Shown here: piece after piece, positions 15,519 through 25,114 of the stretch | Layout: each line of letters begins with the position of its first letter | Numbering within the stretch: position 1 is the first letter of the stretch | Source: UBA3064 sp016868095 | GTDB taxonomy: Bacteria > Pseudomonadota > Gammaproteobacteria > Burkholderiales > Burkholderiaceae_E | Direction: 5' to 3' | NCBI GenBank assembly: GCA_041175665.1 | Contig: JBEDEM010000003.1 | Location: forward strand, 6,375-70,374 | DNA length: 64,000 nt | Program-made: the position numbers and the translations under genes | The notes under the pieces: model-generated | Told to the model about the DNA's origin: nothing | The model's database searches: none | What the model saw: the letters and a program-made list of their open reading frames with translations, nothing else

Positions 15519-16148
15519 CTAAAACCTGATCGATTCAACGGCCTGTGCTTGGCCCTTGTTTGTCGCTTTAATTCTTAGCATTTCCCCTGAGGCAACCGAG
15601 CGACCAGCATAGGCGCTGATATTCACTTGATGGGTCACCACAAGCAGTGGCATCGAAGGTCCCGCTGCAAACCAAGACTTCAAAGCATTAGTCAGCGCAA
15701 GCGTATACGCCGCCGATGGTGCTGGATCACGAAAAAATGAGCCTAGAAAGTCCTTGATATGCGGCTCACCGAAACCCAGAAGCACTGCAGTGTCCTTGCA
15801 CCTACACCAAGGACTTGACCAAATATGGACGCGCTCAATACCCTGGCGCCTTAACCAATCGCCGACTTCGATGGCCTGCCGCTTGCCGCGCTCACCCAAA
15901 TTCCGTTGGCTTGAACAATCATCAAGTCGCATCGACTCGGGGTCGCTAAAACCGGGCGCATCAGCGTGGCGCATGATCAAAAATTGATCACGTAGATTGA
16001 CCAAGGGGCCTTGCATGCGACCCGAAACATCAGGATTTGCAGCGACAAGGCGATGCCAAAGCAGGCCAGTTGTTAGGCCCGCAAGGGCCTTAGCGAATTT
16101 GCGCCTTGTTGCCGGTGCTGCGTTTGGGAGCGATCGATGCAGGTGCAT
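15519..16148 (-). CDS. Histidine phosphatase family protein, probably exported
   Basis: A 209-residue phosphoglycerate-mutase-fold phosphatase. The catalytic RH is in FLIMRHADAPG (about residue 60), followed by the SSPWCRCKDTA segment and the second His in LVVTHQVNISAYAG. The N-terminus has a twin-arginine-like RRKFAKALAGLTTGLLW stretch, suggesting export, perhaps through Tat. The ATG lies 59 nt inside the end of the upstream peptidase gene, so the two are coupled. Substrate unknown. Confidence 0.8.
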   Translation of the reverse strand: MHLHRSLPNAAPATRRKFAKALAGLTTGLLWHRLVAANPDVSGRMQGPLVNLRDQFLIMRHADAPGFSDPESMRLDDCSSQRNLGERGKRQAIEVGDWLRRQGIERVHIWSSPWCRCKDTAVLLGFGEPHIKDFLGSFFRDPAPSAAYTLALTNALKSWFAAGPSMPLLVVTHQVNISAYAGRSVASGEMLRIKATNKGQAQAVESIRF

Positions 16149-18153
16149 AGCGAGTCAACCAGTTAAAAAATTCGCGATACCAGACCAGCGAATTTTGTGG
16201 TTTAAGAATCCAGTGATTCTCATCAGGGAACCATAAAAGCCTCGCCTCAACCCCTTTGGCCTTGAGGGTGTTGTAGTAGGCCAGGCCTTGTGCATCAGGA
16301 ACTCGATAATCAAGTGCGCCGTGGATGACCAAGGTAGGCGTGCGCATCGCGGATGCGGCATGGTGCGGACTTTGACGGTGGACTTTTTGCATATCGTTCC
16401 AGTACCAAGCACCAAGCTCTTGAGCGTGCCAGCCATAGGCGTCATCGGCAAACATACCAACCCAGTCAAAGCAGCCCGCGTGGCAAACATAAGCTTTATA
16501 GCGATCTGCTTTGGCAAAAGCGTTCATCCAAGCGACCATATAACCGCCATAGCTTCCCCCCGCTGCCACAATCCTTTGAGGGTCGATATAGGGCTGCGAT
16601 TCAAACCAGCTTGTTGCTGCCTCGATATCGATTAACTCGAGCTCGCCCCATCGATGAGTGATACTGTCTAAAAATTCATAGCCAAAACTGCTTGAGCCGT
16701 GATAGTTGACGCTTGCAACCACATAACCCTGGGCTGCAAAAACCTGAGTATTCCAACGGTAATGAAAATGATCACCGGCTGCTGTGTGAGGTCCGCCGTG
16801 AATATTGTGTAGTAGTGGGTAGGACTTCTTCGGATCGAAATCTGGCGGATAAGTCACCCACACTTGCACGGGTTGATCGAGCGCTCCCTTGATCTCGATC
16901 GCCTCCACGCGCCCCAAACGCCTGCGGCTGAGCAAGGCATCATTAAAGCGATCAAGCCGTCTCGCCGGCCCCTTAGCTTGGTGTAAATACAGTTGGGCCG
17001 GATGGTCTGCTCGCTCGATGCTCACAAGTACCGAAGGCGTTTGAGTCCTGCTGATTGCAAATGACTGCACCCAGCCACCTTGAACCACGCTTTCGGGTTG
17101 ATCAGAAAAGCTAAATCGCCACAGATGGCATCGACCACAATCTTCGGCGGTAAAGTAAATCTCACGCCCGTTTGCCGCCCACCTTAGCGGTGCCTGAGGT
17201 ACGCGGTCCCAACCATCCATAAGCGACTGAGGCTTGGCGCCGGATTTCATCGACAATAGCGTTAAGCGAGCAGGCATGGTGTGCTTGGTTTTCAGGTCCG
17301 AAGCAAGGCAGGCAATACTGCCCCCATCAGGATTAAAAACTGGAGCGCTATAGTCCCAACCATCTTGCGGTGTGATCCTTTTCACCTTACCCGACTTCAA
17401 ATCAAGAAGTGCCAAAGCATGCGGATAGTCCAGACGTGGCTCAGGCTCAGGATCAAAGCAGAAAACAGCATGCTTTCCGTCTGGCGACAAGTCAAAACAC
17501 TGCAAACCCGGATCTGCCAAAGGAAGCGCCCAAGGGGTCTTGGCCATCAAATCGCTGATGGTGCCCCGGCTTATATCAAGCATCATGAGCCTCGGCACCC
17601 GGCCTTGCGGGATGAAGTGATCCCAAAAACGGTAGGTACTCGCCGAAGTGGTTTGCGCGCTGTCTTTTCGCTTTGTTTCCTGCATGTGGCGCTTGATTTG
17701 GGCTTGCGTGGTCTTTTGCTCGGGCCAAACCCAGCTGATAAAAACGATACGCTTTCCATCGGGCATCCATCGAAATGCGCCGACGCCTAAAGGCCACTGG
17801 GTTAGACGCTGTGCTTCGCCACCATGGGCCGCAATGACATAAAGTTGAGCAGCTTCGTCCTTGACGCCCGATTGTTCACGCTTAGCGACAAAGGCGATCC
17901 GATCGCCATTGGGCGACCACTGTGGACTCGCATCTCGATCGCCTGCTGACGTAAGTGCTTGAGGTTTTTCTGATGCTTTGTTTGAAGCTAGATCGACCCA
18001 ATACAAACTGCTTCGACCTACATTGCTATTCATATCATAGCGCGTGACCGAAAATACCGCTTTACGCCCGCAAGGGCTAATCTCAGGCGTAGCGATGCGA
18101 TCGATTCGCCACAAGTCTTCAGCGCTGAGTCCCTTGACTGCTTTGGCCACCAT
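16090..18153 (-). CDS. S9 family prolyl oligopeptidase/acylaminoacyl peptidase
   Basis: A 687-residue serine peptidase. The N-terminal 400 residues are TolB/WD40-like propeller repeats (for example ASPQWSPNGDRIAFVAKRE, FDLSPDGKHAVFCF, FNPDGGSIACLAS). The C-terminal alpha/beta hydrolase domain has the nucleophile in GGSYGGYM, the Asp in HGALDYRVP and the His in DENHWI. A GGGAG site precedes the ATG, 4 nt after the upstream hydrolase stop. No signal peptide is seen, so a cytoplasmic peptide-clearing role is likely. Confidence 0.92.
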   Translation of the reverse strand: MVAKAVKGLSAEDLWRIDRIATPEISPCGRKAVFSVTRYDMNSNVGRSSLYWVDLASNKASEKPQALTSAGDRDASPQWSPNGDRIAFVAKREQSGVKDEAAQLYVIAAHGGEAQRLTQWPLGVGAFRWMPDGKRIVFISWVWPEQKTTQAQIKRHMQETKRKDSAQTTSASTYRFWDHFIPQGRVPRLMMLDISRGTISDLMAKTPWALPLADPGLQCFDLSPDGKHAVFCFDPEPEPRLDYPHALALLDLKSGKVKRITPQDGWDYSAPVFNPDGGSIACLASDLKTKHTMPARLTLLSMKSGAKPQSLMDGWDRVPQAPLRWAANGREIYFTAEDCGRCHLWRFSFSDQPESVVQGGWVQSFAISRTQTPSVLVSIERADHPAQLYLHQAKGPARRLDRFNDALLSRRRLGRVEAIEIKGALDQPVQVWVTYPPDFDPKKSYPLLHNIHGGPHTAAGDHFHYRWNTQVFAAQGYVVASVNYHGSSSFGYEFLDSITHRWGELELIDIEAATSWFESQPYIDPQRIVAAGGSYGGYMVAWMNAFAKADRYKAYVCHAGCFDWVGMFADDAYGWHAQELGAWYWNDMQKVHRQSPHHAASAMRTPTLVIHGALDYRVPDAQGLAYYNTLKAKGVEARLLWFPDENHWILKPQNSLVWYREFFNWLTRYAPASIAPKRSTGNKAQIR

Positions 18154-18157
18154 AGAC

Positions 18158-19108
18158 TCAAGCTCCCGTAAGATTTAAAGACTCAGTATTCACTGCAGCA
18201 AAGCAGACGGCCTTCATCAGGCAACGACTCAAAGAGGAGTCTGGGTCATCAAGACTGTCGAGGATTGAAAAGTGATTGAATCCCGGAATCACCTCAAGTG
18301 CCGCATCAATGCCCTGCCTTCGAAGGTGCTGACTGTATTGCAAACTTAACTCGATCCAGCGCCAAGGCTCTGCACCGCCAACGGTCACCCAGCTCGCAGC
18401 GTGATGCCGCACAGGCATGAGCATGCTGTTGTTCATCTGGGCAATCGCAGGGTTGAGTCGAATCTCCTCATTCACCGAGATATAAAGCGCCACTGAAGGA
18501 TCGAAGACGCCACTGCTAAATACCGCAGCTTTTATCAAGGACGCAGGCAATCGATCCAAACGCCAGTCATGGGCAAGCAGCATCGAGCAAAGATGCGCCC
18601 CGGCCGAATGGCCTGAGATCGAGATCTGCCCAGCGTGGGCACCCATATCACTGGCTTTCCGAGCGATCCAGGCAAGCGCCTGTTTCGCGCTTTCTACCGT
18701 TTGCGTCAGGTTCACCTCAGGACACAAGTCATAGCTTGGGATGACGACATGGGTGCCTGCAGCCTGCAAGTGTCTGGCGAGCAAGGAAACGTTTTTTCGA
18801 TCACCCCCTCGCCAGTATCCCCCATGAAAAAAGACATGGACCGGGCCTCCTTCGCGTCCCTTGAACCAGTCAAGGCGATGCCGTTCACCGCTTCCGTAGG
18901 GCAGATCAGCCTGCCACTGTGTGGTCTGCAAGGATGCGCGAAACGCCGCCGAACGCTTAGCCTGCTGCTCTTGATAGCTTGCAAAGCCAGGAACGGCTGC
19001 TCGCGGATTGAAATGACTCTCCCACTCTTGCGCGCTCACTGGCTTGGAGGCAAAGGCTAAAAACGCCGGATCAGCCGCTCTTGCGGCGATTGGATCGATC
19101 TGATTCAT
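18158..19108 (-). CDS. Alpha/beta hydrolase, arylformamidase-like
   Basis: A 316-residue alpha/beta hydrolase. The oxyanion motif is VFFHGGYWRGGDRKN, the nucleophile Ser is in ISGHSAGAHL, and a His in IPGFNHFSILD ends the triad. The HGGYWR-x-x-D pattern is that of kynurenine formamidases (KynB-like/BD-FAE), but no kynureninase or tryptophan dioxygenase is nearby, so the substrate is open. It leads a minus-strand run with the S9 peptidase (4-nt gap) and histidine phosphatase, and is divergent from the CoA-transferase at 19186. Confidence 0.8.
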   Translation of the reverse strand: MNQIDPIAARAADPAFLAFASKPVSAQEWESHFNPRAAVPGFASYQEQQAKRSAAFRASLQTTQWQADLPYGSGERHRLDWFKGREGGPVHVFFHGGYWRGGDRKNVSLLARHLQAAGTHVVIPSYDLCPEVNLTQTVESAKQALAWIARKASDMGAHAGQISISGHSAGAHLCSMLLAHDWRLDRLPASLIKAAVFSSGVFDPSVALYISVNEEIRLNPAIAQMNNSMLMPVRHHAASWVTVGGAEPWRWIELSLQYSQHLRRQGIDAALEVIPGFNHFSILDSLDDPDSSLSRCLMKAVCFAAVNTESLNLTGA

Positions 19109-19185
19109 GCAGTTGGCTCACAAAATGCTTGGTTGTTCGGATTATTGAATGTTGAAGTTTGACATCGAAGAGTGCTGAAAACATC

Positions 19186-20523
19186 ATGCAAGCAAGCCAA
19201 AAACAACGTATGAATGCACACACGCTCAACAACGCCGCAAGCGCGCTCGGCCCTGAAGCCAACCTGAACCCAGCACAGGTGTCTAGCCCATCCCTACCGT
19301 TGCAGGGGATCACAGTCATCGAGCTTGGACATAGTGTTGCCGCCCCTTTTGCAGCCCAAACACTCAGTGACCTTGGCGCCGAAGTCTGGAAGATCGAAAA
19401 GCCAGAAGGCGATGACGCAAGGCGTTGGGCTCCGCCTTATTTGGCTGAAGCGTCGGCAGTGTTCCAATGTTTGAATCGTAACAAGCGATCGGTAAGCTGT
19501 AATTTGCGTGATCCTTCAAGCTTGCAAGCACTCAAGCTTTTCATCCAGGATCGGGTTGATGTTGTCTTGCAAAACTTAAGGCCAGGGCAGGTCCAGGTAC
19601 TGGGTCTTGACGCTGAAAATCTTCGGGCAGGCAAACCCTCGCTGATTTACTGCAACATCGGCGCCTTTGGCGAGCTTGGGCCGATGGCAAAACGCCCAGG
19701 CTACGATCCTTTGATGCAGGCTTTCAGCGGCATCATGAGCGTCACAGGTGAGGAAGGTCGACCGCCTGTGCGGGTTGGCCCGTCCATTATCGATATGGGA
19801 ACAGGCAGCTGGGCTGTGATCGGCATTCTCGCCGCACTGCTCGAGCGCAAACAAAGCGGCAAAGGTACTGTGGTTGATGTGTCACTTTTTGAGACAGCCG
19901 CATCGTTGATGACCATTCCCGCTGCCCAGTATCAGGGTTCGGGAGAGGTGCCTACAAGACAAGGATCAGGCTCGAAAGGTATCGTACCTTATCGCGCTTA
20001 TTTATGTAGCGATCAGCAGTACCTGGTGATTTCTGCTGGCAGCGATGGATTGTTCAAACGATTAGCGTCCGTACTTGGAGAGCCCCAATGGGCGGAGGAT
20101 CCTCGCTTTAGCTCCAATCCTCAACGTGTCATCCATGAAGCACTCATTTACAGCCTGATCGAAGCGCGTATGCTTCAGCGCAGCAGCAGCCAATGGCAAC
20201 AATTACTTGACGAGGCAGGCATTCCTTGCGCACCCGTACAAAATACAGAACAATTACTTGATCACCCACAGATGGCAGCGATGGGACTGCTTCAGTCGAT
20301 ACCTGACGCAAACTATCAAACCATTGGGCTACCACTTAGGCTTAATGGTGAACGACCCAAGAGCCGATCGCCCGCACCGGCGCTGGGTGAAGCAAACGCC
20401 CAATGGCAGCGCATGACTGACAGTATCCTTAGGGCAGGCCAGCATACCTCCGAGGCTTTGACTGAGCCCAGCCAATTCAACATCGCGGACTATGCAAGTA
20501 ATCATCGAAAGACAACACCATGA
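19186..20523 (+). CDS. CaiB/BaiF family III CoA-transferase
   Basis: A protein of about 445 residues that moves CoA between carboxylic acids. The N-terminus holds LQGITVIELGHSVAAPFAAQTLSDLGAEVWKIEKPEGDDAR; NLRPGQVQVLGLDAENLRAGKPSLIYCNIGAFG and GYDPLMQAFSGIMSVTGEEG follow, and the family Asp is within the SIIDMGTGSWA segment. The ATG at 19186 is used; TTG 19159 and ATG 19210 are alternatives. Its stop overlaps the ATG of the enoyl-CoA hydratase by 4 nt, making it the first gene of a catabolic operon in which it would activate the acid substrate. Confidence 0.9.
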   Translation: MQASQKQRMNAHTLNNAASALGPEANLNPAQVSSPSLPLQGITVIELGHSVAAPFAAQTLSDLGAEVWKIEKPEGDDARRWAPPYLAEASAVFQCLNRNKRSVSCNLRDPSSLQALKLFIQDRVDVVLQNLRPGQVQVLGLDAENLRAGKPSLIYCNIGAFGELGPMAKRPGYDPLMQAFSGIMSVTGEEGRPPVRVGPSIIDMGTGSWAVIGILAALLERKQSGKGTVVDVSLFETAASLMTIPAAQYQGSGEVPTRQGSGSKGIVPYRAYLCSDQQYLVISAGSDGLFKRLASVLGEPQWAEDPRFSSNPQRVIHEALIYSLIEARMLQRSSSQWQQLLDEAGIPCAPVQNTEQLLDHPQMAAMGLLQSIPDANYQTIGLPLRLNGERPKSRSPAPALGEANAQWQRMTDSILRAGQHTSEALTEPSQFNIADYASNHRKTTP

Positions 20524-21353
20524 CGCAACACGATCAGCTTTCACACGCGAAAGACGTCTTGGCCACATCATTTGAGACACTGAGCTGTCAGCTCGCTGCG
20601 CCACATGTGCTGTTGGTAAGCCTCAATCGCCCCGCAGTCGGTAACGCAATCAACACCCAAATGGGGCGTGATTTGTTGCGACTTTGGACGATGCTTACCG
20701 AAGACGCACAAGATATTCGTTGCATTGTTTTGGCAGGTACTGGCAATCGTATTTTTTGCGCAGGTGGTGACCTCAAAGAGCGCAACGGCATGAGCCGAGA
20801 AACCTGGCAAAAACAACACGAACTTTTTGAGCGTCAATACTGGACACTCACCGATCTTCCTATACCGGTCATTGCGGCAGTTAATGGGCACGCCTATGCC
20901 GGCGGACTTGAAACAGTGCTCGCCTGTGATTTTGCGTACGGCTCAGAAGATGCCCGATTTGCCTTAACTGAGGTGAGTATTGGCATTATGCCCGGCGCTG
21001 GTGGCACGCAGAATCTTCCTCGAGCGATCGGTGAGCGAAGAGCCAAAGAAGTCATTCTTACTGCGCGACCCTTCGATGCACAGCAAGCATTAGCCTGGGG
21101 GGTGCTAAATGCAGTTTTTCCAGCCGACAAGGTGATATCACAAGCCTTGCAAACAGCACAACGGATTGCCGAGAATGCGCCGCTTTCTGTAAAACAAGCA
21201 AAAAAATCGATTCGCTATGGTATGCAAATGGAATTAAGAACGGCCTTTCGCTTTGAGGTTGAAGCTTATAACCATTTAGTCGACACCGAGGATCGACTCG
21301 AAGGTGTCGCAGCCTTTAATGAGAAGCGAAAGCCGCACTTCAAAGGGCGATAG
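20520..21353 (+). CDS. Enoyl-CoA hydratase/isomerase family protein
   Basis: A crotonase-fold protein of 277 residues. The oxyanion-hole segments are NRIFCAGGDLKER and VNGHAYAGGLETVLACDFAYG, and the acidic residues expected to activate water lie in FALTEVSIGIMPGAGGTQNLPR. The first 18 residues are a poorly conserved extension. It is coupled to the CoA-transferase by an ATGA overlap, suggesting it hydrates the 2,3-unsaturated acyl-CoA made in the same pathway. The exact acyl chain cannot be inferred. Confidence 0.9.
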   Translation: MTQHDQLSHAKDVLATSFETLSCQLAAPHVLLVSLNRPAVGNAINTQMGRDLLRLWTMLTEDAQDIRCIVLAGTGNRIFCAGGDLKERNGMSRETWQKQHELFERQYWTLTDLPIPVIAAVNGHAYAGGLETVLACDFAYGSEDARFALTEVSIGIMPGAGGTQNLPRAIGERRAKEVILTARPFDAQQALAWGVLNAVFPADKVISQALQTAQRIAENAPLSVKQAKKSIRYGMQMELRTAFRFEVEAYNHLVDTEDRLEGVAAFNEKRKPHFKGR

Positions 21354-21411
21354 CTGCAAGGTCTAAGAATCGATCAAAGCAACCGCTAACCAACCCAGGA
21401 GAACCAAGGCT

Positions 21412-22383
21412 ATGCAATCAACCCAAGACCCTCATCGCGACGTATTGGTACGCGAGGTCGGATTGCGCGACGGCTTGCAAATTCACCCTAGCTTTATGCC
21501 GACTGAGGCCAAGCTAGCCTGGGTTAGAGCTGAAGCTGCAGCAGGTGTTCCAGAAATTGAAGTGACCTCTTATGTTCCTGCCAAACTGATTCCTCAATTT
21601 GTTGACGCAGAAACGCTCAGCATTGAATCGTTGAAGATCCCCTCACTCGTCGTTGCCGCTTTGATCCCAAATGCGCGCGGTGCCGAGCGAGGCTTTGATC
21701 TGAAAGTTCACAAACTCAACTTTGTGATGTCAGTATCTAAAACACATAACGAGAAAAATGTTCGCCGTTCAAGAGAAGAATCACTTGCGGACTTTGCGAA
21801 AATCTGTGCCATGCGCGATGCAATCGAGCCATCAGCTCGTCCGAAAATTGTAGGCGGCCTATCGACGGCACTCGGTTGCTCCTACGAAGGTCCGGTATCG
21901 ACCAAGTCGGTTCTTCACTATGCGGAAGCCTTACTCAAGGCGGGCGCCGATGAAATCGTCGTGGCTGATACCGTTGGCGTCGCAACGCCTAAGCTTGTGC
22001 GTAGCACCTTTGAACAAGTCATCAAGCTCGCAGGCGATGTGCCGGTTGGTGCACATTTTCATGATACCCGGGGCACGGGCCTTGCCAATGTTCTGGCCGC
22101 GCTTGAAGCAGGGTGTAGCCGCTTTGACGCCTCGCTTGCTGGACTTGGGGGCTGCCCCTTCGCTCCAGGAGCAACCGGTAATATCGTCATGGACGATTTG
22201 TGTTTCATGCTCGACGGCATGGGTTTAAGGACAGGGGTCGATTTAGAGGCGCTCGTGGCAGTACGCGATATCGTTACAGAGTCTTTGCCCGATATCGAGA
22301 TGCACGGTGGCCTCGCGAGAGCAGGCCTGCCCAAAGGTTATCAACGTCTAGGTACTGGTTTTCCCGTGGAGGTTTTGGCATGA
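21412..22383 (+). CDS. Hydroxymethylglutaryl-CoA lyase-like enzyme
   Basis: A DRE-TIM aldolase of 323 residues. The metal and catalytic motif is REVGLRDGLQ, the HAFHDT-like segment is GAHFHDTRGTGLAN, and the flexible Cys loop is LGGCPFAPGATGN. All residues expected of an HMG-CoA lyase, which splits HMG-CoA into acetoacetate and acetyl-CoA, are visible, but related citramalyl-type or longer hydroxyacyl-CoA substrates are possible. Its stop overlaps the acyl-CoA dehydrogenase ATG. Confidence 0.9.
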   Translation: MQSTQDPHRDVLVREVGLRDGLQIHPSFMPTEAKLAWVRAEAAAGVPEIEVTSYVPAKLIPQFVDAETLSIESLKIPSLVVAALIPNARGAERGFDLKVHKLNFVMSVSKTHNEKNVRRSREESLADFAKICAMRDAIEPSARPKIVGGLSTALGCSYEGPVSTKSVLHYAEALLKAGADEIVVADTVGVATPKLVRSTFEQVIKLAGDVPVGAHFHDTRGTGLANVLAALEAGCSRFDASLAGLGGCPFAPGATGNIVMDDLCFMLDGMGLRTGVDLEALVAVRDIVTESLPDIEMHGGLARAGLPKGYQRLGTGFPVEVLA

Positions 22384-23579
22384 ATGCTGTCAGCGAGAAA
22401 CTCGGCCAAGAGCAAGTGCAGATCGATCTTGGCGAAAATTGGATCGATATAAGGGAGCAAATTAGAAAGATTTGCAAAGATTTCCCCGGGAGTTACTGGC
22501 GGGCGCTTGAAGATGAGCAAGCGTATCCAAGCGCTTTTGTGCAAGCGTTGACCGAATCAGGCTACCTCGCAGCACTGATTCCTGAAGCCTACGGTGGCGC
22601 GGGACTTCCTTTGAGTGCGGCAGCGGCGATTCTCGAAGAAATCCATGCTAATGGTTGTAACGCAGGCGCTTGTCATGCACAGATGTACATCATGGGAACC
22701 TTGCTGAGGCATGGTTCAACAGCGCAAAAGGAAAAGTACCTGCCGCAAATCGCTTCAGGAACATTGCGCTTGCAAGCTTTCGGTGTGACCGAGCCTACAA
22801 GTGGTACCGACACCACCCAACTGAAGACAAGAGCGCAGCGTGATGGTGAGCATTATGTGGTTAATGGCCAAAAGGTATGGACGTCAAGAGCCAGGCATTC
22901 GGACCTGATGCTCCTGTTGGCGCGAACCACACCAATCGATCAAGTCCAGCGGAAGACCGAGGGCTTATCGGTGTTTTTGATCGACATGCGTGATGTGCTT
23001 GACCGGGGTCTTAGCATCAGACCGATTGATGCCATGATCAACCACAACACGACCGAAGTGTTTTTTGACAACATGCGGATTCCAGCCTCTAGCCTAATCG
23101 GTGAAGAGGGCAAGGGATTTCGCTACATCCTTGATGGCATGAATGCCGAGCGTATCTTAGTGGGCTCGGAGGCTATTGGTGACGCACGCTGGTTTATAGC
23201 GAAAGCAAGTCACTACGCAAGTGAGCGGGTAGTGTTTGGCCGTCCTATCGGGATGAATCAGGGCATCCAGTTTCCGATCGCAAGAGCCCATGCAGAAACC
23301 GATGCGGCTGAGTTGATGCTGCGAAAGGCAGCCGCTCTGTTTGAAGCCGGACTTCCCTGCGGCGACTCGGCCAACATGGGCAAAATGCTGGCCTCCGAGG
23401 CGGCCTGGCATGCCGGCGAGGCCTGTATGCAAACTCACGGAGGGTTTAGTTATGCCCGTGAGTACGATATTGAACGCAAGTGGCGAGAAACCCGTCTGAT
23501 GCAAATTGCGCCGGTTTCGACCAACCTCATCCTTGCCTATGTTGCCGAGCATGTCTTAGGCATGCCAAGGTCTTATTAG
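22380..23579 (+). CDS. Acyl-CoA dehydrogenase
   Basis: A 399-residue flavoprotein. FGVTEPTSGTDTTQLKTRA and YVVNGQKVWTSRA are the acyl-CoA/FAD binding strands, AERILVGSEAIGDARWF and ERVVFGRPIGMNQGIQFP follow, and the C-terminal MQTHGGFSYAREYDIERKWRETRL is family-typical. The last contains no obvious Glu at the Gly-Phe-Ser position, so the base may lie elsewhere, as in isovaleryl-type enzymes. The ATG at 22380 overlaps the lyase stop. The longer upstream frame is the lyase gene read in another frame. It would create the double bond used by the crotonase. Confidence 0.92.
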   Translation: MNAVSEKLGQEQVQIDLGENWIDIREQIRKICKDFPGSYWRALEDEQAYPSAFVQALTESGYLAALIPEAYGGAGLPLSAAAAILEEIHANGCNAGACHAQMYIMGTLLRHGSTAQKEKYLPQIASGTLRLQAFGVTEPTSGTDTTQLKTRAQRDGEHYVVNGQKVWTSRARHSDLMLLLARTTPIDQVQRKTEGLSVFLIDMRDVLDRGLSIRPIDAMINHNTTEVFFDNMRIPASSLIGEEGKGFRYILDGMNAERILVGSEAIGDARWFIAKASHYASERVVFGRPIGMNQGIQFPIARAHAETDAAELMLRKAAALFEAGLPCGDSANMGKMLASEAAWHAGEACMQTHGGFSYAREYDIERKWRETRLMQIAPVSTNLILAYVAEHVLGMPRSY

Positions 23580-23652
23580 TAGAACGACATTTATTTTATA
23601 TCTAAACGCAGCTATGAATGATCTCATGGGCTGACGATCAGGAGAATTCAGC

Positions 23653-25080
23653 ATGACGACCGAGACAAGCCAACGCACAGAAAATCAGCCAAGCCCAAGC
23701 ACCGGGGGCAAGGCAGCCGCCCTGACTCAACAGTATGCTTCATTTATAGCGCATGCTGCGTCGATCACCGTGCCACCCGAAGCTGCGCAGCGGGCAATCA
23801 CCGGTTTTATCGACACCATTGGCACCATGATTGCAGGGCGTGACGAACCTGTTGTTGGCCTTGTGCGGCAATGGCTTGGTGCGGGTTCAGCGGCACAAGG
23901 CCCAGCAAACTCAAGCGTATTGCTCGGTCGTGAGATGGCTAGCTCGGAGGTAGCCGCATGGATTAATGGCGCCGCAGCGCATGCACTCGATTTCGACGAT
24001 GTTGCACTCGGTGGCCACCCTTCAACGGTTTTAGTGCCCGCTATTCTTGCTGAGGCACAGCGCCTTAACAGCAGCGGCAGCGACGTGGTCACTGCCTATC
24101 TTGTTGGTTATGAAATTTGGGCCGATCTGGTTGCACGCGAAAAAGGCTCCCATCACTTAAAGGGGTGGCACCCGACTGCGGTTTTCGGTGTTATTGGTGC
24201 TGCTGCAGCCTGTGGCTATCTCAATCGCGATGATGCGCATACATGCCAAATGGGGCTTGCGATTGCAGGATCTTTTGCCAGTGGCCTGGTTGCCAATTTC
24301 GGCACCATGACCAAGCCCTTTCATGCGGGGATGGCTGCTAGCCACGGCATTAGTGCGATGAGGCTTGCGCGTTTGGGTATGACCGGAACACCCGACGCCA
24401 TGGAACACCATGCGGGTTTTCTCAAAGCCATCTCAGAGCATAACGATGTTGACCGAATGAGCCCTGCCGACAGCCTGGGGCAACCGTGGAAGATTTTGCA
24501 TGCGGGCTTGAGCATCAAACGCTACCCACTTTGCTATGCGACCCATCGTGTCATTGATGGCGTACTCGCATTGCGCAATCAGCACCAACTCAAGCCTGAT
24601 GATGTTGAGTCGGTTGAGGCGGTCATTGGTGTAGCGCAAGCTTCGATGCTACGTAACCATCAGCCAAGCACTGGTCTGGAGGCAAAGTTTAGCCTGCAGT
24701 TTGCAGTGGCATCAGCTCTGGTCGAAGGCGCCGTCGGCTTGAACCAATTGACCGATCAGGTGGTTGCTAAAGACGATGTCCGCGAACAATTTTCAAAGTT
24801 GAAAATTTCAATCAATGAGCAAAACTGCCCAATTGAGCCTGCATTTTCTTACGCTGACAGGGTGCGTCTTAAGTTGCGCAACGGTTCGGTGCTTGATACC
24901 GGCGAGATCCGATTTGCCAAAGGTAATGCCATGAATCCCTTGAGCATCGAAGAACTCGAGGGGAAATTCCTCGACTGCGCTTCACGGGCTCAAGGTGTTG
25001 ACGGCAAACGCTTGTTTGCTCAGCTCGCTAATCTTTCAACCCTTGTATCGATCCAGCAATTACATCAACCTTCAGCGTGA
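23653..25080 (+). CDS. MmgE/PrpD family protein
   Basis: A 475-residue member of the 2-methylcitrate dehydratase/cis-aconitate decarboxylase superfamily. Typical segments are DTIGTMIAGRDEP, WINGAAAHALDFDDVALGGHPSTVLVPAILAEAQ, LKGWHPTAVFGVIGAAAACG and KRYPLCYATHRVIDGVLAL. Members act on tricarboxylic or related diacids. The gene lies 73 nt after the acyl-CoA dehydrogenase and closes the cluster, so it may act on a dicarboxylic or hydroxy-dicarboxylic intermediate; this is inference. No prpB or prpC is present, arguing against a full methylcitrate cycle. Confidence 0.88.
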   Translation: MTTETSQRTENQPSPSTGGKAAALTQQYASFIAHAASITVPPEAAQRAITGFIDTIGTMIAGRDEPVVGLVRQWLGAGSAAQGPANSSVLLGREMASSEVAAWINGAAAHALDFDDVALGGHPSTVLVPAILAEAQRLNSSGSDVVTAYLVGYEIWADLVAREKGSHHLKGWHPTAVFGVIGAAAACGYLNRDDAHTCQMGLAIAGSFASGLVANFGTMTKPFHAGMAASHGISAMRLARLGMTGTPDAMEHHAGFLKAISEHNDVDRMSPADSLGQPWKILHAGLSIKRYPLCYATHRVIDGVLALRNQHQLKPDDVESVEAVIGVAQASMLRNHQPSTGLEAKFSLQFAVASALVEGAVGLNQLTDQVVAKDDVREQFSKLKISINEQNCPIEPAFSYADRVRLKLRNGSVLDTGEIRFAKGNAMNPLSIEELEGKFLDCASRAQGVDGKRLFAQLANLSTLVSIQQLHQPSA

Positions 25081-25114
25081 AGCAGCAATCGCTTTTGAGG
25101 GTTTATTTTGAGGG

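Noticed and set aside
22200..22379. Upstream extension of the acyl-CoA dehydrogenase frame
   Set aside because: It lies inside the HMG-CoA lyase gene in another frame; ATG 22380 overlaps the lyase stop and starts a normal N-terminus.
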